This document shows positions 58,261 through 64,000 of a DNA stretch of 64,000 nucleotides, piece after piece. The translations under genes were made by a program, and so were the position numbers. Position 1 is the first letter of the stretch; each line of letters begins with the position of its first letter. The stretch covers positions 62,001 through 126,000 of the forward strand of contig JALMLS010000076.1 of assembly GCA_038496445.1 (NCBI GenBank). The letters are read 5' to 3'. Under the pieces are notes generated by a model. That model saw only the letters and a program-made list of their open reading frames with translations. It was not told where the DNA came from and ran no database searches. The stretch is from Trichosphaerium sp. ATCC 40318 (Eukaryota; Discosea; Flabellinia; Trichosidae).

Positions 58261-61200
58261 CTAAGAAATGAGCTTCAAGTATCTAGCCATCCAATAAGGA
58301 AGAAGCCAGGGACTGGCATCATAATTTGTGAAGCCATCACCTTCATCTACAATGACAGGTTAACAAAAATCAAACACGTGATTTAGTGTTAAAAAAACAT
58401 ACCAACAATAAATGGGTTACCATTCCAATAGAACATACTCCTCTCATCCCAAGGTAGTACATTTATACTTTGCTTTGATCCAAATCTATCAGCATCAGGA
58501 TTTAATCTAAATACGTTAGCATCTTCATAAAGAAAGTCATAAGATAATAATAATCTACCGTATGTCAAGTCTATGCGAGTTTTGAACTGGCCAATTTACT
58601 AGCTCGAGAGGCCATGTTTGCAATGTCCAAAGCATATCTTCAATGTATTTATTATCAATCTCAGCATTTGGATTCACTTTATTTAAAAAAGCTGCATAAA
58701 CAGCTATCCACAGTGCAGATTTACCAGGAGCGACAATATTAAATGTCCTATGGAAAAAATGAATAGAAAGTAGATCAAATCAAAAGTATTCACGTTTTGG
58801 AGTGTTGATTGTTAGTGTAACATAATCACAAAAAGGTAATATAAAGCTGTTTGGCTATAGCCAATTCTCCAGAAAGATCATGTCAAGTACGCTGAGGAAC
58901 GCACTTACTATATTTTTTTTTCAGAGTTATAAAAACTATCGAATTACCTGTTTATGCTTAATGCAGACTGCACTAGTAATTCAGGTGTTCCACTAAGTAT
59001 ATAGGTATAATAAGGCAGAAAACTGAGCTCATCATCGGAAAAGTTATCATCAGATGGCTGTGTTATCTTCAAATTAATAATATTAACAGCATATCCATAG
59101 TTGTCTGTTAGATTGAGGTAAGAATTGAGATAATATCGGTTTCCAGTAAGCTGCCATGCAACTAGCTCCCATGCCATAATTTGCATGGAATTAACGCCTC
59201 GTTCATCATAAAACTCCATATTTCCGTTCAACAAATCAGGAGACCACACACCCCTCACGTGATGGTAAATAGAGCTTTGAAAAAAGAAAAGATAACCAAC
59301 TTACCACGTTGTTCTTTTTCCAGTTACATCAAGAAGAACAAATCCATTTTCAGTAATGTACCTAACAATATTTTCTATTAGACCCAGAGAACGCAATGCT
59401 TCGCTCTCGGTAGATGCTACAAGTTTGTAGATGAGTGGATAAGCGAACATATGACCGCAGACTTCATCTGAACTTGTATCGCCTGGTACAGTTAAAAGGC
59501 AACTATTGTTTCTGTTATACCTTTCCAAACGTAGTCTGGGAATACTGTACTATTATGCCAGTGTCCGGATGTTGGAGCTTTAGAACCTTTCCATACACTT
59601 CTGGCCATCAATCCCTTATTTAGTAATAAATCACGTGACAAAAAACCTACTTAAAACCCACCACCTACCTCTATTCCTGTAACATGATTCAAAAATTCCA
59701 TACCGCCGAATGTTTCCATTGCTTCGTTCTTAGCCTCTTTATCGCCAGTAACAGCATACCTTAATATTTATTTAAAAACTAGAACTGCAAATTGTGTTCA
59801 CCTGAATGCTTGGCTAGCAACATAAATACTTGTCCACAATCCATCATTATCTGACGAACGCAATGTGTAATTTGATATATCACCAAACTTTGAAAGAGAA
59901 GCTTCTTCAACAAGACTATAGTCCCGAATAACATTACGTTTGTGTCCAGGCATAGACGCCTTCAACATATACATTAAAAAAAGCGAGTGATAAAAAGTTG
60001 CGACTCTTGAGAAGAATTGAGGTGTGAAGTAATAGTTGTTATATTGTAATTTATGCTGTACCTGATAAAAAGCTGCTTTCTTAGCAAGAGTCCACTCTTC
60101 ATAACAAATATGACTCAATCCATACGAAGTTGATACAAGCACACATTCTTCTCCTTTAGATGAAGTTGTAGCTGCTACATCCTATTCAGAAATTAAGCAA
60201 GGCTTCATAAAGGTCTAGGTTCAACGTAAATGACGTACAACGATGGCGTACTGGTTTTGAATACTTCCAAATTTTCCACCCGGAAGCCACCTCGGTCCAT
60301 AAAAGTACTTCCAATGCCTGCCAACTTTTGACGCTTCGAAGCTGTACCTCATTACACCACGTGCTGAACCAAACCATATACCGCTTTGAGAACCACCCAA
60401 AGAACTACAATGAGTTAATAAAGTATATTTGAAGCATCATTATAAGAACGAACGTTGAGGATGTGATACCGTTGGTTGGCAGCCCTTCTAGTCCGCCTAT
60501 ACGTTTGAATGAAAGGTTTGACGCTTGAACATTTATGCATATATCATTTCCTATCCATAGAGATCCATAAGCATCAAAAGAAAGTGAAGTTGGTGCGCCA
60601 TCAATGATACCAGGCACTCGGAAAAAATGCCACCTTCGAAACATGATTAGACTTGGACGCGAACTCTAAAACGTGTACTGATTGTTAACAACTCTCCAAA
60701 GCATATCTGTTGTCCCAATCGCAATATCAGTATCAGAGGAAGTCATAGCAGATACATCCCCAGTTATATCAGGAATACGAGACGCTTGACCATCTCCATC
60801 AATAATCCAAACACCGTCAGTTGTGCCAATATAAACGCTGCCAGAGAAGTATGTCAAAGCATTTACTCCTGGGAAATTTAAGTCTTTCGTTATCTTGCAC
60901 GTGTATTTCTGACTAAAGAAAGTTAAAAAGCCCATGGAAGGCAAAGAAATACGTACTTTGAGGCTACCGAGCACCGACAAAAACTTGAAGGATTGACTAC
61001 AAACAGAGTTTCGCCTGGTGTTGTCCTGTCCGTTCCTATCATCGTCTTTGAAGATACCTCGCATGGAACCTCGAGAGTTGTGACTTTGTGAGCTTCAGCG
61101 TCGAATAAATGAAGTCTTTTTTCTGTACGAAGAATATAACTAGCACGTGATTTATTTGCAGGTATTATCTTGGAGAGAAAAGTTAACCATTTCGAAAGAA

Positions 61201-61380
61201 AAATTATATGTTGTTTTCGCGAACCTGAAGCGCCGCATCAACGTCTACATGCTTCCAATTAGCCAATAAAGGATTACCTTTGTAAATAAAACGCGTTGCT
61301 CTTGGCTGCCAGAAAGTGCGATCTGGCACGCACTGAGAAATCGCAATAAAGCCTAACACTAAATACAACGTGATGCGCAT
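58261..61380 (-). CDS. Secreted beta-propeller plus helical-barrel protein
   Basis: The start at 61378-61380 gives a signal peptide (MRITLYLVLGFIAISQC). The N-terminal half (60.4-61.3 kb) has propeller blades of the two-component-regulator type: ALTYFSGSVYIGTTDGVWII, AMTSSDTDIAIGTTDMLWRV, SLSFDAYGSLWIGNDICINV and SGIWFGSARGVMRYSF. The C-terminal half is alpha-helical with aromatic/acidic motifs (SSDNDGLWTSIYVASQAFRY, WHNSTVFPDYVWKGDTSSDE, CGHMFAYPLIYKLVAST), then RGVWSPDLLNGNMEFYDERG, KSALWIAVYAAFLNKVNPNA and SPWLLPYWMARYLKLIS. A similar propeller-plus-helical-barrel layout occurs in bacterial secreted proteins. Here it is split by about ten introns, several with CACGTG (58.38, 59.63, 61.14 kb). 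It may act on or bind polysaccharide, but no catalytic residues can be assigned. Confidence 0.72.
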
Positions 61381-61539
61381 ATCAGCAAAAGCTAAGAAAC
61401 GCGAAAGTAAGCGACCGATTCTGAAAAGGCTAACAATTTATTGTCAGTGCACAGTGTAGAGCGTTATGGAGAAACCATAGCCACAGTGGTTTACAAGTTC
61501 AACCATTTCTTTTGGAACAGACAACGACTTGAAAGCACT

Positions 61540-62286
61540 AAAGGGCATAAAGAATATACTTGTTGAAGATAATGATTGCATAACAGATAAGGGGCTAGAG
61601 CCATAGCAGGAGTTCATACTATGTCTTTTGGAGTATCAACATAACAAACGAAGGACTCAAAGTAATTGCCGGAGTACATAATATAGATATTTATGACAGT
61701 CCTCTCATTACTTGTGAAGGATACGCACACCTTAGCGGTGCACATATAATAGATCTAAGCCACACAAATATTAATGATGATGGCTTACAGGGATTAAGTG
61801 GTACTCACTCCATAAATGTTGACCACTGTTCGAGTATAACAGATAAAGGTATATCATACCTTAAAGGTATTCATAAGATCAGTTTGAGGTCTACAAAAGT
61901 GACCTATGTTGGTGTAGAGGCATTCATAAATGGAAATGGAAACATTTTAAGCAAAATCGATTTGTCTTATACAAAGATTACAGATAAGACTCTTAAACAT
62001 CTCTTTGGCATAAATGAAGTTCATTTGATGAGCTGCCGTATTAAAGATGAAAGCATTAAGTATTTGACAGGTGCAAAGGTTGTCAATTTTTTCAATACAA
62101 ACATAACAGACGAAGGGATTAAACATCTTCATTCAGCTACAGCTACGTCTTTCATATACAAATATTACTGATGAGGGTATCAAGCATTTGAAATCAGTTG
62201 TGCGTCTTTATATTATTGGATGCAACATATCAAAAGATTGCACTGATTCATTGCCTAATCTTAAGTATTGTTTACGTTCCAAATAA
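61540..62286 (+). pseudogene. Frameshifted leucine-rich-repeat gene remnant
   Basis: Repeats of about 22-24 residues of the type ITDxGxxxLxGxHxIxLxxT run through the stretch: DCITDKGL, SINITNEGLKVIAGVHNIDI, LSGAHIIDLSHTNINDDGLQ, HCSSITDKGISYLKGIHKIS, ILSKIDLSYTKITDKTLKHL, VNFFNTNITDEGIKHLHSA and TNITDEGIKHLKSVVRLYII. The frame breaks at about 61600, 61638 and 62135, and the repeat resumes in another phase each time without GT-AG intron signals. No clear start codon is present. This looks like a decaying LRR gene (AMN1/RNI type) rather than an expressed one. Assembly errors could mimic this. The best intact stretch is about 61640-62130. Confidence 0.55.
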
Positions 62287-62783
62287 ACCTTCATTTACTA
62301 GGTTATGGCAAAAACAATATTTGAAAAAAATCACATGTTGCACTTTATTACAGGATTTACGTTTCAAATTTGTAGTAAGTTTTAGCAAAATTCAGAACCC
62401 TTTTTCAGAATCTACAAGCAATATAAAAAGTGGTTATACTTTTCGTTAGCTGCAAACTCATAAAATTTTGCAATTGTTGAAATTATCACTTCTCCATAGC
62501 ATCACTAAAATCAAACAAGATTGTGTTTTAAACCAAATACATTTGTCATTCAAAACGCTACATTTTTGTAAGATCCAAAAAGGAGCTATTTTTCAGGAAA
62601 GTGAATTGTTTATATATAAATTTCAATGATTCATGGCGGCACTGGTAGGTATCTAATGCAAGGCATCAGCAAAGTAACTCCTTAATTATAGCACTGAGAG
62701 TTCAAGCTTATACCATGTAAAGGAAAAATAACAACAAAAAGCAAACAAGGAGACAAGGTTGAGCGTAAAAAAAATGGGAATGT
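62287..62783. other. Intergenic region
   Basis: About 500 AT-rich bases between the LRR remnant and the 3' end of the last gene. No coding or RNA feature recognised. Confidence 0.5.
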
Positions 62784-64000
62784 TTATTCTTCTTTTATTT
62801 CTTCGATCCTAGGTCCGTCCCGCCTATTATATTTTTAATGCTGTCTAAATTTACGTGTGCCAACTCAATAAAAGAAACTTTCAAGCTTTTTTTGTGGGTG
62901 AACCAAAAAAGAAAAACTGTTTGTACAAAAAAAAAAATAAAAAAAATCGAGTTGGCACACTGTTATGTACCTTACGTTGCCTCTAGCTCCTCCTTGAGCT
63001 TGTCCTTGACCTTGTGGTGCAGCTTGTCCGCCAACACCGGCAAAGTTTTGAATCAAACGTGGTACTAAAAGAAAGAATAAATCTCAACGCAAAAAAATAA
63101 TAATTTAAGGTTCTCAGTTCCGTTATAACAAAAAACTCCTCTGTGGTCTTAAAAATTATGTATTATGGTAAAAATACGACCAAACAATTATTGACGAAAG
63201 CGAAAAAGTCAGGTCTAGCAGCGAGAAAACTTCTTTTTTAAAAGCAGTGAATATAAAGAGAAATATGATCGTACCCATAATAGCAAGACCCATCATGATT
63301 GCCATACCGTATTTAGACCAGAAAGTCTGTGGTGGTTTGTAAACACGCTTTATAGCTGCTACAGAGACGATTCCCTGATGAAAAGACAAGTCAGAAATTG
63401 TGTTAACAAAAGGGTAAAAAATTTTACAAAACAATTTGTTTGCGCTTACCTCTGCGTTGTGGATAGATACAGTAAGGGAAATAGGAGATGTGATGTACAT
63501 GGTGTATGTACCTGGTGTACCAGCAAGGTCAGATTCGAAAGCACCTTGGGAAACCATTGCGCCCTTAGACAGAAAGCGGTAAGTAAAAAGGACTGATGGA
63601 GTTTTTTTTGTACTTTTGATCTGTTAAAGAAATCAAACGAGAAAAGCTTTTTAAGATCAGCTTCAGCGTCGTCGGCAATGTCGGCATAGTAGACAGCACC
63701 GTTTGAGTTAGATTCAAATTCCCTACGCTGGTGATGAGTCATATTTACAAAAACATAGTGATTTAGATCTATGGCTCTTGAGAGGCAATCATGACGTACA
63801 TGTTGATGGCGTATTCAAGGTCATTTTCAAAGTCAGTATATTCTGCTTTTAGGTCGCCGGCGTCGTTTGTTACGTTCATAAATACGCGTACGACATCACC
63901 TTCGGTTGCGTATTCCTCACTTTTACTAGTTTTTGAAATCTCTAAATCCCACTCTCTGTAGTACTATCATCAGCGTATAATACTGTTAAATTATATTATT
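62784..64000 (-). CDS. Single-pass membrane protein, 3' part (EMC10-like?)
   Basis: The gene continues beyond the right edge. Visible exons read WDLEISKTSKSEEYATEGDV and VFMNVTNDAGDLKAEYTDFE (about 63.81-63.96 kb). Later come GAMVSQGAFESDLAGTPGTY and TMYITSPISLTVSIHNAE (63.45-63.57 kb), then IVSVAAIKRVYKPPQTFWSK and the TM helix YGMAIMMGLAIMGTIIFLF (63.25-63.38 kb). The tail is Gly/Gln-rich (NFAGVGGQAAPQGQGQAQGG) and ends RRDGPRIEEIKEE at 62784. A beta-rich lumenal domain, a xTFWSKY motif before the helix and a Gly-rich tail recall ER-membrane-complex subunit 10, but the similarity is weak. One exon near 63.65-63.73 kb is open in two frames, so its reading is uncertain. Confidence 0.5.

Overview
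This window is nuclear DNA from a compact, intron-rich eukaryotic genome. Genes lie on both strands, a few tens to a few hundred bases apart, and are split by many short introns (about 40-80 nt). The introns end in TAG/CAG/AAG, and a strikingly large share begin GTACGT. There is no operon structure. The lineage cannot be fixed from the sequence alone. A family-18 chitinase, a GH44 glycanase, an LCIB-type carbonic anhydrase, PTT-rich surface proteins and a DWY-repeat/nuclease family known from early-diverging fungi suggest a walled or chitin-encountering microbial eukaryote (early-branching fungus or protist).

Layout. 0-8 kb: 3' end of NTH1 (endonuclease III), an unusual Ras-like GTPase fused to a PH domain, a coiled-coil protein built of 40-residue repeats, a secreted GH18 chitinase and a small secreted Cys-rich protein. 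8-14 kb: a two-domain VOC (glyoxalase-fold) protein, CNOT2 (CCR4-NOT) with a tRNA-Pro in what looks like one of its introns, and an unrecognised two-exon gene. 14.4-29.5 kb: one giant minus-strand gene for a type I membrane protein with DUF11-like domains, an EGF-like domain, about a dozen SdrD-B-like modules on PTT-rich stalks, and one transmembrane segment. 30.6-35.2 kb: a MYND zinc-finger protein and a DOMON/dopamine-beta-hydroxylase-like surface protein that has lost its copper ligands. 35-42.5 kb: an F-box protein and an XRN-type 5'-3' exoribonuclease with two RRMs and a UBA-like domain inserted in its catalytic region. 42.5-49.1 kb: secreted GH44, an LCIB-like protein and a Myb-like/C2H2 transcription factor. 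49-58 kb: two paralogous DWY-repeat/nuclease-like proteins in opposite orientation flanking a CUE-RhoGAP gene, then a coiled-coil protein. 58-64 kb: a secreted beta-propeller/helical protein, a frameshifted LRR pseudogene, and the 3' part of a single-pass membrane protein gene.

Functional reading. Many products are secreted or surface-anchored (chitinase, GH44, propeller protein, Cys-rich protein, giant adhesin-like protein, DBH-like protein), which fits a cell that meets polysaccharide surfaces. The rest is mostly RNA metabolism (XRN, CNOT2), signalling (Ras-PH, RhoGAP) and DNA repair. The strongest candidates for something new are the XRN carrying RRM-RRM-UBA in place of its zinc knuckle, the Ras-PH protein with substitutions at both classical GTPase-controlling positions, and the giant bacterial-style adhesin with a recent ~4.27-kb internal tandem duplication. 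Exon boundaries are read by eye from open frames, splice signals and family similarity; most internal boundaries are approximate.
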